Below the pieces are notes generated by a model. That model did not search any database. It saw only the letters and a list, made by a program, of their open reading frames with translations, and was not told the DNA's origin. A DNA stretch of 64,000 nucleotides from Chryseobacterium aahli (GTDB lineage Bacteria > Bacteroidota > Bacteroidia > Flavobacteriales > Weeksellaceae). Both the position numbers and the translations under genes were made by a program. Each line of letters opens with the position of its first letter. Within the stretch, counting starts at the first letter, position 1. Of this stretch, positions 37,278 to 46,321 are shown piece after piece. The DNA is taken from the NCBI RefSeq assembly GCF_022699665.1, contig NZ_JALDNB010000007.1, positions 231,960 to 295,959 on the forward strand, given 5' to 3'.

Positions 37278-38519
37278 ATGAAAAGAGTTGTCATTACAGG
37301 ATTGGGTGCAGTAACACCTTTGGGAAACAATGTCGAAGATTTTTGGCAAAACAGCATCAACGGAAAAAGCGGTGCAGATTTGATCAAACATTTCGACACA
37401 GAAAAATTCAAGGTACATTTTGCCTGCGAAGTGAAAAATTTTGACCCGAAAGTACATCTTACTCATAATGAAATAAAAAGAAGTGACCTTTTTACTCAAT
37501 ATGCCATGTATTCATCTGCGGAAGCAATTCAGGATTCAGGTTTAGATTTTGAAAAGATGGATCCATTCGATACCGGAGTTATCTGGGGAACCGGACAAGG
37601 CGGAATGTGGACCTTCGAACACGAAGTAATGGAATTCGCAAAAGGAGACGGAACTCCACGCTTTAATCCTTTTTTTGTTCCTAAATTCATTGCAAACATG
37701 GCATCGGGAATGATTTCTATGAAGTTTGGTCTTCAGGGAATCAATTATACCACAGTTTCTGCATGTGCCACCGGAAATACCGCAATTATGGATGCTTTCA
37801 ACTATATCAGATTAGGAAAAGCAAAGGTAATCATCAGTGGAGGTTCTGAAGCAGCAATCACACCTGCCTCTGTTGGAGGATTTTCTATCATGAAAGCCAT
37901 GTCTACAAGAAATGACGATTTTGCAACTGCAAGCCGACCATATGATGCTGATAGAGACGGTTTTGTAATGGGCGAAGGTGCAGGTTCTTTGGTTCTTGAA
38001 GAGTACGAACACGCAAAAGCAAGAGGTGCAAAAATATACGCCGAATTAGTTGGTGCCGCAATGACTGCCGACGCATATCATATGACAGCACCTCATCCTG
38101 AAGGAGCAGGAGCCATAAAAGCGATGCAATTAGCATTAGAAGAAGCAGGAGTGAATGCCGAAGACATCAATTATATCAATCCGCATGCAACTTCTACTCC
38201 ACTTGGAGATTTGATTGAGCTAAATGCAATTACTAAAGTTTTTAAAGGGAGTACTAATTTAGATATCAGTGCAACCAAATCGATGACCGGGCATTTATTG
38301 GGAGCAGCGGGCGCCGCAGAAGCTATTCTTTCTATTAAAGCAATTCAAAACGGAATCATCCCGCCAACGATTAATATGCACAATATTGATGAGAGAATTC
38401 CGAGAGATATCAATATCGTCTTTAATGAAGCTAAAGAAAAAGAAATCAATTATGCTTTGAGTAACGCCTTTGGTTTTGGCGGACATAATGCAACTTTGAT
38501 TTTTAAGAAGTTTTCTTAA
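37278..38519 (+). CDS. fabF: Beta-ketoacyl-ACP synthase II (FabF-type)
   Basis: 413 aa, full length thiolase fold. Active Cys in VSACATGNTAI (about 164), His in INPHATSTPLGD (about 303) and KSMTGHLLGAAGAAEA with the conserved Lys and second His (about 335-340). It condenses acyl-ACP with malonyl-ACP in fatty-acid elongation. There is no acpP or fabG next to it, so it may be an accessory copy; the main fab operon is not in this window. A strong terminator follows. Confidence 0.92.
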   Translation: MKRVVITGLGAVTPLGNNVEDFWQNSINGKSGADLIKHFDTEKFKVHFACEVKNFDPKVHLTHNEIKRSDLFTQYAMYSSAEAIQDSGLDFEKMDPFDTGVIWGTGQGGMWTFEHEVMEFAKGDGTPRFNPFFVPKFIANMASGMISMKFGLQGINYTTVSACATGNTAIMDAFNYIRLGKAKVIISGGSEAAITPASVGGFSIMKAMSTRNDDFATASRPYDADRDGFVMGEGAGSLVLEEYEHAKARGAKIYAELVGAAMTADAYHMTAPHPEGAGAIKAMQLALEEAGVNAEDINYINPHATSTPLGDLIELNAITKVFKGSTNLDISATKSMTGHLLGAAGAAEAILSIKAIQNGIIPPTINMHNIDERIPRDINIVFNEAKEKEINYALSNAFGFGGHNATLIFKKFS

Positions 38520-38530
38520 ATAAAATAAAT

Positions 38531-38564
38531 AAAAAGCCGTTTCCAGTTGATTGAAACGGCTTTT
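38531..38564. terminator. Bidirectional terminator
   Basis: Stem AAAAGCCGTTTC / GAAACGGCTTTT with a 9-nt loop between fabF (+) and the surface-protein gene (-). Confidence 0.88.
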
Positions 38565-38611
38565 CTAATTTTCTTGTTTAAAAGTATTTATTTTACTTTA
38601 AATGAAATCTG

Positions 38612-40177
38612 TTAATTTCTGGCGATAATCCACCATGTACCGTCACCGGCAGATTGTACGTTAATACATCTTTGCCCCACCGATGTATCAAGATTGATTG
38701 TTGGGTATGCCGCTCCCGAATCTCGCATACTACCTGTGATTGTTCTTAAAGAACCATCACTACAAAGATTTACGATTCTTCCCTTACTGGCAGCATTTGA
38801 GACTGGTAAAGTTACGTTACCATTTAAAACCACGGTGTAATCATCTGCAACTATAGTGTTCCCAATTTTAAAATTTGCAACAAAACCCTGCGTTTTTGTA
38901 TTTCCATTAACCTGGAGCACTGCATCACTGGTTTGAGAAACTACATCAAAAGCGGAAATATTGACTCCTACTTTTCCATTTCTAAGAACCGCAAAAGCAT
39001 CAGAACGTGTTGTGGCATTACCATTTCCTACTGCAAAAAGCTTTTTGTATCTTAATAGTGAAGAACCCGCTTCTGGAGAAGGATCATCAGTATTATACTC
39101 TCCAATTGCCGTCACACCTTGATTTCTCGCAACAGTTCCTAATCCTATTGCAGTGCTGTACTCACCCTAAGCATTGGTTTGAAAACCTATAGATAATGCT
39201 GATAAACCTGTAGCATCACTGTCGTTCCCCATCGCAAATGAGTAAGCCCCGCTAGCATTGGTATCTGCTCCCATTGCGAATGAATTTAATCCCGAAGAAT
39301 TGGCTGCAGCACCAATTGCAACAGAGCCCTGGCCCGAAGAATTGGCACCCTGACCGATTGCCACGGAGTTTATATTTGTAGCACTCGACGAAACCCCTAG
39401 TACAAGACTTGAGTTTCCCGACGCAGTATTCGAAGTACCAATGGAAATAGAGGATGTGTTGGTAGAAGAACTTTGTGAACCGATGCTTACCGATCCTAAA
39501 CCAGTTACTGTATTTAATCCACCAATACCTACAGAGAAATGAGCGGATGATGATGACTGGTTAGAAGCTCCTAGAAGTGTCGAAAATCCCCCTTTTGCAG
39601 AATTATATGCGCCTGTAACAAAAGATCCCTGCCCCAAGGCTCCCATTTCTGTAACCGGCAATGATGTAGAAGCCAAGGCAGTTGAATACGTTCCTAGATA
39701 AGGAAATGACTCTGTTAAATCGGTTGGATTCCAAGATAAGTCGGCTGCATACTTTCCTAAACTTCCGTAATTTGAAGGGGTTGCTCCAATAAATCGCCAT
39801 CCAAAATTCACCGGAGACGTTGTAATTCTTTCTAAACCTGTGGGTTTTGTATTGGTATCCACAAATTTCAGCCAAACATTGCCTGGTGCACTGTAATAAT
39901 AGTGAGCAGGAGAATCCATGTTGATAAAAGCGCCGGTTCTACTTGCTAGGGGTACTGCTGAAGTAAGATAAACCATCATACTGTTTTGATCAGCACTCAT
40001 TGGCATTCCGGTAACTTCCGTATCCGTAAGTCGGGGAATAAGCAACCCATTGATGGTTGAGGTTGCAACTTTAGAGATGTCGAGGGTAGATTTAGGCGTG
40101 GTTGTGTTAATCCCTACCTGTGCATACAAATTAGTTGTACTGATAATCGCTGTTACAAAAATTGTTTTTCTAATCAT
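38612..40177 (-). pseudogene. YadA-head-like surface protein interrupted by an in-frame TAG
   Basis: One continuous reading frame of 522 codons broken only by TAG at 39169-39167. The first part (336 aa) has a signal peptide and the opening QVGINTTTPKSTLDIS usual for flavobacterial surface proteins. It then has about ten 14-residue YadA-head repeats of the pattern SVAIGxxxxxxGxx. The last repeats continue directly after the stop (GEYSTAIGLGTVARNQ), followed by a C-terminal domain ending DGTWWIIARN. A single CAG-to-TAG change would explain it. There is no frameshift, and the downstream part is otherwise intact, so the lesion is recent, a sequencing error, or suppressed. Probable role: adhesin-like surface trimer, function unproven. 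Confidence 0.8.
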
Positions 40178-40233
40178 TTTTTATTGGTTTATAACAAAAC
40201 TAGCAAAAATAATTATAAATCAACACATCGTGT

Positions 40234-40266
40234 ATAAAAAAACCTTACACTAAGGTAAGGTTTTGA
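40234..40266 (-). terminator. Terminator of the L,D-transpeptidase-like gene
   Basis: Stem ACCTTAC / GTAAGGT with 5-6 nt loop; read on the minus strand it ends in TTTTTTT. It lies 12 nt past the stop at 40278. Confidence 0.8.
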
Positions 40267-40277
40267 TAATTATTTGT

Positions 40278-41039
40278 TTAAGAAATTCTCAGCCACTCCG
40301 AAGACGAAAGGTAGTTTTCATCAGGATAATAAATGAAAAGACAATTTTTCCCTTTGATGGTATTGATGATTGGCTCTGTTAAGCTTCTTGGAATTGCCGG
40401 GCAGCCCCAACTTCTTCCGATTCTTTTGTGAGCTGCAGCAAATTCATCACTTACATAATCAGCTCCATGCATCACAACAGCCCTTTTATATGCTGCATCG
40501 TTGAAACCTCTGTCCATTCCTAAAAGCTTTAAAGAATATCCGTTATCGCCATTGTAGGTAGATTCTGTGATATAAAATCCCATGCTGCTTTGTAATGAAC
40601 TCTCTGTATTTGAAAAATTAGTTGCAAACTCTTCACCTGTATTCTTTCCGTGGGCAACCAATGAATTGAAAAGAACTTTTCTTTGTTCAGTATCAATTAC
40701 CCAAAGTCTTTTGACATTTGAAGATAATGAGAAATCACAAATAGTTAAAAGATGAGCTTCTTCACTCAGTTTTCCGGCTTTTTTAAGATTTTCAAAACCT
40801 AGTAGTGCTTTTGCAAAAACATCAAACTGAAGTTTATTGGTATTTTCGAATGAGATAGATTGATAAAGTTCTTCAGAAGAACTCACTTTGTTTGTATTTT
40901 TTAGAGATTTTGACTCAATTATAGTTTCTATTTTGTTTGTGCTTTTAGTATTTCTGTCATTATCTGCCTTTTTTGGGGCTAAATAAAAAGAGGTAGAAAT
41001 CAAATACACAATGCCTAATACGCTATAAAATCCTTTCAT
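40278..41039 (-). CDS. Murein L,D-transpeptidase catalytic domain family protein
   Basis: 253 aa. N-terminal hydrophobic signal or anchor (MKGFYSVLGIVYLISTSFYLAP), then a linker and the catalytic domain. The conserved block HGADYVSDEFAAAHKRIGRS and the Cys in SWGCPAIPRS match the YkuD-related family that exchanges or cross-links peptidoglycan stem peptides. It is expected in the periplasm. A TAATTTTG box (minus strand 41078-41071) lies 32 nt upstream. Confidence 0.87.
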   Translation of the reverse strand: MKGFYSVLGIVYLISTSFYLAPKKADNDRNTKSTNKIETIIESKSLKNTNKVSSSEELYQSISFENTNKLQFDVFAKALLGFENLKKAGKLSEEAHLLTICDFSLSSNVKRLWVIDTEQRKVLFNSLVAHGKNTGEEFATNFSNTESSLQSSMGFYITESTYNGDNGYSLKLLGMDRGFNDAAYKRAVVMHGADYVSDEFAAAHKRIGRSWGCPAIPRSLTEPIINTIKGKNCLFIYYPDENYLSSSEWLRIS

Positions 41040-41070
41040 TAAATATTATGTTAATTAAAAATTGGTCGAG

Positions 41071-41078
41071 CAAAATTA
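41071..41078 (-). promoter_or_regulatory. -7 box of the L,D-transpeptidase-like gene
   Basis: Minus strand TAATTTTG, 31 nt before the ATG at 41039. Confidence 0.5.
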
Positions 41079-41166
41079 TAAAAACATAACCGAGTAACAG
41101 TTAAAAACTCAAAAGTTTAACTGAATTTAAGAAAGTTTAACTTAATGATTATCTGATACTAAACTC

Positions 41167-41715
41167 TTATTTTTGAGAATCTGGAACAAATTCTAAGCTT
41201 ACAGAATTCATGCAATAACGTGTTCCCGTAGGAGCTGGACCGTCATTGAAAACGTGACCTAGATGAGAATCGCAACGTTTACAAACCACCTCAATTCTTT
41301 CCATCCCATGAGTTGAATCTCTATTGTAAGCTGTTCCTTCTTTATCAGCTTCAAAAAAACTTGGCCAACCACAAGTTGACGAAAATTTGGAATCTGAACG
41401 GAATAAGTGATTTCCACAAACTGCACAATAATATTCTCCTAACTCATCAAATTCATTATATTTTCCGGTAAAAGGTCTTTCTGTAGCAGCTTCCCTTGCG
41501 ATAGCATATAAATCTGGTGAAAGAATTTTCTTCCATTCGTCGTTTGAAACATGCAGTTTTGTACGGTCAGTTCTTGAATAATATGGATTGTTTTTTGCTT
41601 CAGTATTTTCCATAGGAGTAATTTTGACGGGTTTTTGAGTCTGCGAACACATTTGCAGAAAGGTTAATAACAATATGGGAATCAAAAATTTCATGATTGA
41701 TTTTAAAAACTTCAA
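41167..41715 (-). CDS. msrB: Peptide-methionine (R)-S-oxide reductase (envelope MsrB)
   Basis: 182 aa. The N-terminus is a lipoprotein signal (LLTFLQMC), so the enzyme is tethered in the envelope; the start could be the first Met (41715) or the eighth codon (41694). The MsrB domain has zinc-binding CAVCG and CKRC pairs, GWPSF, and the catalytic Cys in RYCMNSVSLEF. It repairs oxidised methionine (R-isomer). Confidence 0.93.
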   Translation of the reverse strand: MKFLKSIMKFLIPILLLTFLQMCSQTQKPVKITPMENTEAKNNPYYSRTDRTKLHVSNDEWKKILSPDLYAIAREAATERPFTGKYNEFDELGEYYCAVCGNHLFRSDSKFSSTCGWPSFFEADKEGTAYNRDSTHGMERIEVVCKRCDSHLGHVFNDGPAPTGTRYCMNSVSLEFVPDSQK

Positions 41716-41785
41716 GATGAATGCAAATTTTAATCCGCAATGATCTTCAATCTGAATTTATTCTGTTTTCCAATTCCAAATTTAC

Positions 41786-41793
41786 TAAATTTG
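41786..41793 (+). promoter_or_regulatory. -7 box 5 nt before the DUF445 start codon
   Basis: TAAATTTG ends at 41793 and the conserved ATG is at 41799, so the message would be leaderless or nearly so. It rules out the earlier in-frame ATG at 41721. Confidence 0.6.
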
Positions 41794-41798
41794 AGACT

Positions 41799-43043
41799 AT
41801 GAATGATGAACTTAAAAGAAAACAACTCAATAAATACAAGGCTTTTGCCACAGGACTTTTTGTTTTGATGGCCATCATCTTTGTGGTGACCACCATTCTT
41901 CAAAAAACTCACGACTCTCATTGGATTGGCTATGTTCGTGCTTTTTCAGAAGCAGCTATGGTCGGAGCTTTGGCAGATTGGTTTGCCGTAACCGCCTTAT
42001 TCCGCCATCCCCTTGGGATTCCGATTCCGCATACAAATTTGATTGAAAATAGTAAAGAAAAGCTGGGTGATAATCTGGGGAGTTTTGTGGTTTCTAATTT
42101 CCTTTCCCCAAAAACAATTCGTCCTTATATTCAGAAAATAAAAATATCTAATTTTGTCGGAGAATGGCTCACAAAAGAAAGAAATCAGGAAGCTTTGATT
42201 AAAAATCTTTCAGACATTATTTTAGATATCCTCAATAAACTCGATGATTCTGAAGTCAGCCATTTTATCAGCAAGAAAGTCAGCGAAATGACCGATGATA
42301 TTCAGCTAAACAAAATTTTAGGCAACGGAATTATCTACCTTCTAGATAAAAATGACCATCAGAAAATCGTGACCAATCTTTCAAAGCAAATCAAAGAATA
42401 TCTGATAGAGAATGATGCAATGATTCAGGAAAGGGTAAAAAAAGGAAGTTATTCTTTTATCCCATCGTTTGTTGATAACAAAATTGCAGAGAAAATTGCG
42501 AGCGGGCTTTCGGATTTCTTCCGTGAAGTAGAAGAAGATACGAATCACGAAATCAGAACTTTAATCACAAAAAAGATTTACGATTTTTCTATCGATTTAA
42601 AAGAAGACCCGAAATGGAATGATGAATTTAAGTCTATTAAAAATGACTTTCTAAAAACTGACAAGCTAGATGAATATTCCAACGATATCTGGCTTTCGAT
42701 TAAAAAAACGTTGAGTACTGAATTGCAGGAAGAAGAATCTTCATTAAAGAAATACATCACAAAAAACCTGAATGAGTTTTCTCAAAATTTAAAAACTGAT
42801 GAAAATCTTCAGAATAAAATCGATCATTGGGTAAGAGTAACCGCTTATAAATATATCCTGAAAAATACCCATCAAGCTGGAAACCTCATCAGTTCGACTG
42901 TCGGAAACTGGCAAGGAAAAGAGTTGAGCGAAAAACTGGAACTGGAAGTTGGAAAAGATCTTCAATTTATTCGTGTGAACGGAACTTTAGTTGGAGGATT
43001 GGTTGGTTTGATTATTTACACGATTTCGCATTTTTTTATCTAA
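41799..43043 (+). CDS. DUF445 family membrane protein
   Basis: 414 aa from ATG 41799 (MNDELKRKQLNKYKAFATGLF). One N-terminal helix (about 16-36), the family signature GALADWFAVTALFRHPLGIPIPHTNLI, a long coiled-coil-like middle, and a C-terminal helix (GTLVGGLVGLIIYTISHFF). DUF445 proteins (YheB/YjiN type) are envelope proteins of unknown role. The frame is open upstream to 41721, but the -7 box lies between the two starts. Confidence 0.88.
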   Translation: MNDELKRKQLNKYKAFATGLFVLMAIIFVVTTILQKTHDSHWIGYVRAFSEAAMVGALADWFAVTALFRHPLGIPIPHTNLIENSKEKLGDNLGSFVVSNFLSPKTIRPYIQKIKISNFVGEWLTKERNQEALIKNLSDIILDILNKLDDSEVSHFISKKVSEMTDDIQLNKILGNGIIYLLDKNDHQKIVTNLSKQIKEYLIENDAMIQERVKKGSYSFIPSFVDNKIAEKIASGLSDFFREVEEDTNHEIRTLITKKIYDFSIDLKEDPKWNDEFKSIKNDFLKTDKLDEYSNDIWLSIKKTLSTELQEEESSLKKYITKNLNEFSQNLKTDENLQNKIDHWVRVTAYKYILKNTHQAGNLISSTVGNWQGKELSEKLELEVGKDLQFIRVNGTLVGGLVGLIIYTISHFFI

Positions 43044-43044
43044 T

Positions 43045-43692
43045 TTAATCAAACCACAAATACAATCTTTTGTTTTCTCTTAAATAATCCTCAAAATCAT
43101 TCACAGAATAGTTATATTTATCTGCAATATCGGGACATAATTCAAAGAATTGTTTGATGACACTGCTCATGTTGTCAGGTTTCTGGGTAATTTCAAATTC
43201 GCACCAATCATTTCCGGCACCTAAAATCTTAAGTCCTAAATCTTGATTTAATATTCTTAATTCATTGATAAGTTTTTGATTTGTAACTCCATAATTTATT
43301 CCATTTGTCTGCATATAAATTAGTGGTTCAAACTCATTGCTACACGACAAAACTGACAAATCAATAATCTCGTTAATATCATCACTCCAATAAATGTCAA
43401 GAAATATTCTGTAATTCTTGTCATCTAATTCATTCCTCAGCTTAGAAATAATTTCATATCCATTTTCCCTTGAAGGGAGTTTAAAACTTATTCCGGGAAG
43501 TTCAACAATTTTCCCCTGCGGAATCATATTAAAATCAAAACTTTCATGGCTTAAAATAGTAGGAATGAATTCTCGTTTTAGTCTTTTAGGATCAGAATGC
43601 GTTTCAGATTGAAGTTTTTTAATAATTTCAATCTCGATTCCTGTTTTTAAGGAAATTGAATAAATATGATTGTATTTGTCAGAATTTTCCAT
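43045..43692 (-). CDS. Conserved hypothetical protein (possible DUF4253 family)
   Basis: 215 aa, soluble. The C-terminal half ends KRLYLWFD and contains a CPD motif (FELCPDIADKYN), which recalls DUF4253 proteins; that match is from memory and tentative. The N-terminal part starts MENSDKYNHIYSISLKTGIEIEIIKKLQ. DUF4253-type proteins often occur as immunity-like or solitary genes. Convergent with the DUF445 gene (1 bp between stops). Confidence 0.6.
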   Translation of the reverse strand: MENSDKYNHIYSISLKTGIEIEIIKKLQSETHSDPKRLKREFIPTILSHESFDFNMIPQGKIVELPGISFKLPSRENGYEIISKLRNELDDKNYRIFLDIYWSDDINEIIDLSVLSCSNEFEPLIYMQTNGINYGVTNQKLINELRILNQDLGLKILGAGNDWCEFEITQKPDNMSSVIKQFFELCPDIADKYNYSVNDFEDYLRENKRLYLWFD

Positions 43693-43723
43693 TCAGAAAA
43701 GAGTAAAAATGAATCAATAAAAT

Positions 43724-44761
43724 TTATTTCGAAATTCTACTTGCTCTTTTTAAAAGTTCCTGATTAATATCGTTGATCAATTGTGGACCTTCATAGATAA
43801 ATCCTGTATACAGTTGAACCAAAGTCGCTCCCGCATACAGTTTCTCCATGGCATCTTTTGCAGAATGAATTCCGCCAACTCCAATGATTGGAAATGCTCT
43901 ATTGCTTTTATCTGAAAGATATTTGATCATTTTCGTACTTCTTTCACGAATTGGTTTTCCGCTTAAACCACCGTTTCCGATTTCTGCTAAAACTTCGGGT
44001 GAAGTTTTCAAACCTTCTCTGTTCACGGATGTATTTGAAACCACAATTCCATCGATTTTTGTATCTGCAATCAGTTCGATAATTTCATCAAGCTGTTGGT
44101 TATTTAAATCCGGAGCTATTTTTAAAAGTATTGGCTTTTGAGTGGTTTTGGTTTGATTGATTTTCTTTACTTCCGTAATCAATTCTCTAAGATATTCAAC
44201 ATCTTCCAGTTTTGCGTGGCTACCAACGTTGGGACAGCTTACATTCAAAACAAAATAATCTACATAAGGATGAAGACCTTCGAAACAGTCGAGATAATCC
44301 TGTGTATAGTTTTCCGGCGTCGTGTTGGTGTTTTTTCCGATGTTTCCGCCGATCATGATTTTGCCTTTGTTGCCTTTTAGTTTTTCAATCGCAGCTTCCA
44401 ATCCATCATTGTTGAAACCCATTCTGTTGATGATTCCGCCATCTTCGATAAGACGAAATAATCTTTTCTTAGGATTTCCAGTCTGTGCTTTTGGAGTTAC
44501 AGTTCCGATTTCTACAAATCCGAATCCTAAATCTCCTAATTCGTTGAATAAAACTGCATTCTTATCGAAACCTGCCGCTAAACCAACCGGATTTTTGAAT
44601 TTCAGTCCGAAAACTTCTCTTTCAAGACGTTTGTCTTCAATAGGTTTTGGGAGGAATAATTTGGTGAGGAATCCGAAATTTTTGAGCATCGAAAAAGTAA
44701 AGTGGTGAACTTCTTCGGGGTCAAATTTGAAAAGAATGGGGCGAATGAGCGATTTGTACAT
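43724..44761 (-). CDS. pyrD: Dihydroorotate dehydrogenase (quinone), class 2
   Basis: 345 aa. The N-terminal helices ([24 protein letters not shown]) of the membrane-associated class 2 enzyme are present. The barrel has [29 protein letters not shown] (catalytic Ser region), SNTSVNREG and [13 protein letters not shown] for FMN binding. It oxidises dihydroorotate to orotate with quinone in pyrimidine synthesis. A minus-strand TATTTTTG box (44784-44777) lies 15 nt before the ATG. Confidence 0.97.
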   Translation of the reverse strand: MYKSLIRPILFKFDPEEVHHFTFSMLKNFGFLTKLFLPKPIEDKRLEREVFGLKFKNPVGLAAGFDKNAVLFNELGDLGFGFVEIGTVTPKAQTGNPKKRLFRLIEDGGIINRMGFNNDGLEAAIEKLKGNKGKIMIGGNIGKNTNTTPENYTQDYLDCFEGLHPYVDYFVLNVSCPNVGSHAKLEDVEYLRELITEVKKINQTKTTQKPILLKIAPDLNNQQLDEIIELIADTKIDGIVVSNTSVNREGLKTSPEVLAEIGNGGLSGKPIRERSTKMIKYLSDKSNRAFPIIGVGGIHSAKDAMEKLYAGATLVQLYTGFIYEGPQLINDINQELLKRASRISK

Positions 44762-44776
44762 TGAAAAAAAGTTTTA

Positions 44777-44784
44777 CAAAAATA
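44777..44784 (-). promoter_or_regulatory. -7 box of pyrD
   Basis: Minus strand TATTTTTG, 15 nt from the start codon. Confidence 0.5.
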
Positions 44785-44939
44785 ATCATTTTCAAATTAA
44801 TGAATTCTTGATATGTGATAATTTATTTAAATGAAGATTATTGTCGCTCTTAATTTTTTTTAAAACACAAATTGCACAAATTTTTCTCACGAATAAGCAC
44901 AACGAATAAAATTTAAAATCTACTTAATTTCCAAAATTT

Positions 44940-45080
44940 ACGAGATATTTTTTGACGCAAAGATTTCTATTCTTGATGCAGAATTTTAAGGAGCAAAGTG
45001 TAATCGACAAGTCGATTTGATGAAGCTTGCGCATAGCTTAGCGAAGCAAATTTATTTGCCTTTGCTCTCTAAAAATAAAA
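44940..45080. repeat. Structured AT-rich intergenic element (repeat-like)
   Basis: The 361-bp gap between pyrD and truC has no gene. Within it GAGCAAAG (44991-44998) pairs with CTTTGCTC (45060-45067), enclosing smaller hairpins TCGAC-AA-GTCGA (45004-45015) and GCAAAT-TT-ATTTGC (45046-45059). From memory, similar GCAAAG...CTTTGC stretches are scattered between genes in Chryseobacterium chromosomes; only one copy is visible here. Confidence 0.45.
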
Positions 45081-45122
45081 CGTTTGCTTAATAAATTTAA
45101 GAATAGGAATTCCATTCAATAA

Positions 45123-45818
45123 TTAACTATACAAACTCAAATCAAGTTTCAAAATATCCCCTACTCTTTTGAACTCATCATCTATCGTTGCATTTACGGT
45201 AATTCTTTCGTTAGAAACAGGATGATTAAAAATTAATTGATGGGCATGAAGCGTCATTTTGTTGACACCAAACGTTTGAAGCCATAATTTATTTTGTTTA
45301 TTGCAACCGTGTTTTCGACAACCCAAAATCGGATGCAAAATATGTTTAAAATGTTTTCTTAACTGATGAAATCTTCCCGTTTCAGGAATCGCTTCAACTA
45401 GGCAATATCTCGAAGTCTGATGCTTTAAAAAAGGTAAATCTATTTCCGAAGTCTGCAAACGTTGATAATAAGTGACTGCATTTTGTTTCACTTCATTTTC
45501 ATTCACTAAATCATAATCAATTGTTTCTTCGTCTTTTGTCCAGCCTCTTAGAATGGCAATGTATTTCTTTTCGACTTCCCGTGAGGCAAACTGGTCACTC
45601 ATGATTCTCAAAGTCTCTTTATCTAAAGTAAACAACAAGACACCAGAAGTCTTTCTATCTAAACGATGTACAGGAAAAACTCTTTGCCCAATTTGATTTC
45701 TCAATTCCTGAATCGCATACGTGTCTGCTTCTCCCGAATAGAAAGATTTGTGAACCAGTAATCCGCTAGGTTTATTGATGGCAATAAGATGTTCGTCGCG
45801 ATAAAGAATTTCTAACAT
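45123..45818 (-). CDS. truC: RluA-family pseudouridine synthase (TruC-like)
   Basis: 231 aa. The catalytic motif FPVHRLDRKTSGVLLF with the active Asp (about 54) is present, as are YIAILRGW and TGRFHQLRKHFKHILHPILG. There is no S4 domain, which fits TruC (tRNA U65) rather than RluC/D; the exact RNA target is inferred. A TAGTTTTG box on the minus strand (45830-45823) ends 4 nt before the ATG, suggesting a leaderless message. Confidence 0.88.
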   Translation of the reverse strand: MLEILYRDEHLIAINKPSGLLVHKSFYSGEADTYAIQELRNQIGQRVFPVHRLDRKTSGVLLFTLDKETLRIMSDQFASREVEKKYIAILRGWTKDEETIDYDLVNENEVKQNAVTYYQRLQTSEIDLPFLKHQTSRYCLVEAIPETGRFHQLRKHFKHILHPILGCRKHGCNKQNKLWLQTFGVNKMTLHAHQLIFNHPVSNERITVNATIDDEFKRVGDILKLDLSLYS

Positions 45819-45822
45819 GAGG

Positions 45823-45830
45823 CAAAACTA
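45823..45830 (-). promoter_or_regulatory. -7 box 4 nt before the truC start codon
   Basis: Minus strand TAGTTTTG; start codon at 45818-45816. Another leaderless candidate. Confidence 0.5.
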
Positions 45831-45843
45831 AAGATAATTAGTT

Positions 45844-46038
45844 TTATAACTCTCTTTTAAAAGTGTAAATAACTCCATAAGAACTTCCTCCATAATCTCT
45901 ACTTTCTGAAGTCACTAATTCCCAACCTTCGCTTCCGTGCTGATTCAACACTTTATCAATTTCAGCAGGGTCGTATTTTGTTCCCCAAAAACCTTTAGGC
46001 TCAATAATAACCGTTTTATATTCAAATTTTTTTCTCAT
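45844..46038 (-). CDS. DUF4177 family small protein
   Basis: 64 aa. It matches the DUF4177 pattern: FEYKTVIIEP near the start, then LNQHGSEGWELVTSE and YTFKREL at the end. Function is unknown. It lies 25 bp upstream of truC, in the same direction. Confidence 0.8.
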   Translation of the reverse strand: MRKKFEYKTVIIEPKGFWGTKYDPAEIDKVLNQHGSEGWELVTSESRDYGGSSYGVIYTFKREL

Positions 46039-46129
46039 AATAAATTTTTATTTTAAATCTACAATAAATTTTATGAATTTAAATCTGACGGGGACTTGAA
46101 ATCAATCAGGTTTGTTTTCTATGAACATA

Positions 46130-46245
46130 CTTTCGTTAATAGCCCTGATGGTAACGGCATCCTTTTTTGTGGCGGACGGATTGAAGAGGAGACCGTCACA
46201 AAAAAGATATAGTGGACAGCAGGTTCCCGGCTTCTAATAATTTCA
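46130..46245. ncRNA. Candidate structured RNA or palindromic repeat element
   Basis: Noncoding segment between the divergent DUF4177 and glycyl-tRNA synthetase genes. A 13-bp stem TTTTTTGTGGCGG (46163-46175) / CCGTCACAAAAAA (46193-46205, one G-T pair) encloses a purine-rich loop. Outside it AGCC (46141-46144) can pair with GGCT, and CTG with CAG. The flanks GGCATCC and AAAAGATATAG plus GGACAGCAGG look like a recurring flavobacterial intergenic element that I recall but cannot name with certainty. It has more G+C than its surroundings. Orientation is unknown. Confidence 0.5.
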
Positions 46246-46292
46246 GAATTAAAAACTTGCGTTATCTCGTTTCCAACTTGCCACATTTTCAC

Positions 46293-46300
46293 TATTTTTG
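46293..46300 (+). promoter_or_regulatory. -7 box of the glycyl-tRNA synthetase gene
   Basis: TATTTTTG, 21 nt before the ATG at 46322. It lies inside the slightly longer open frame, which supports 46322 as the start. Confidence 0.55.
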
Positions 46301-46321
46301 CACTTCAGACGTAAAAAAATT

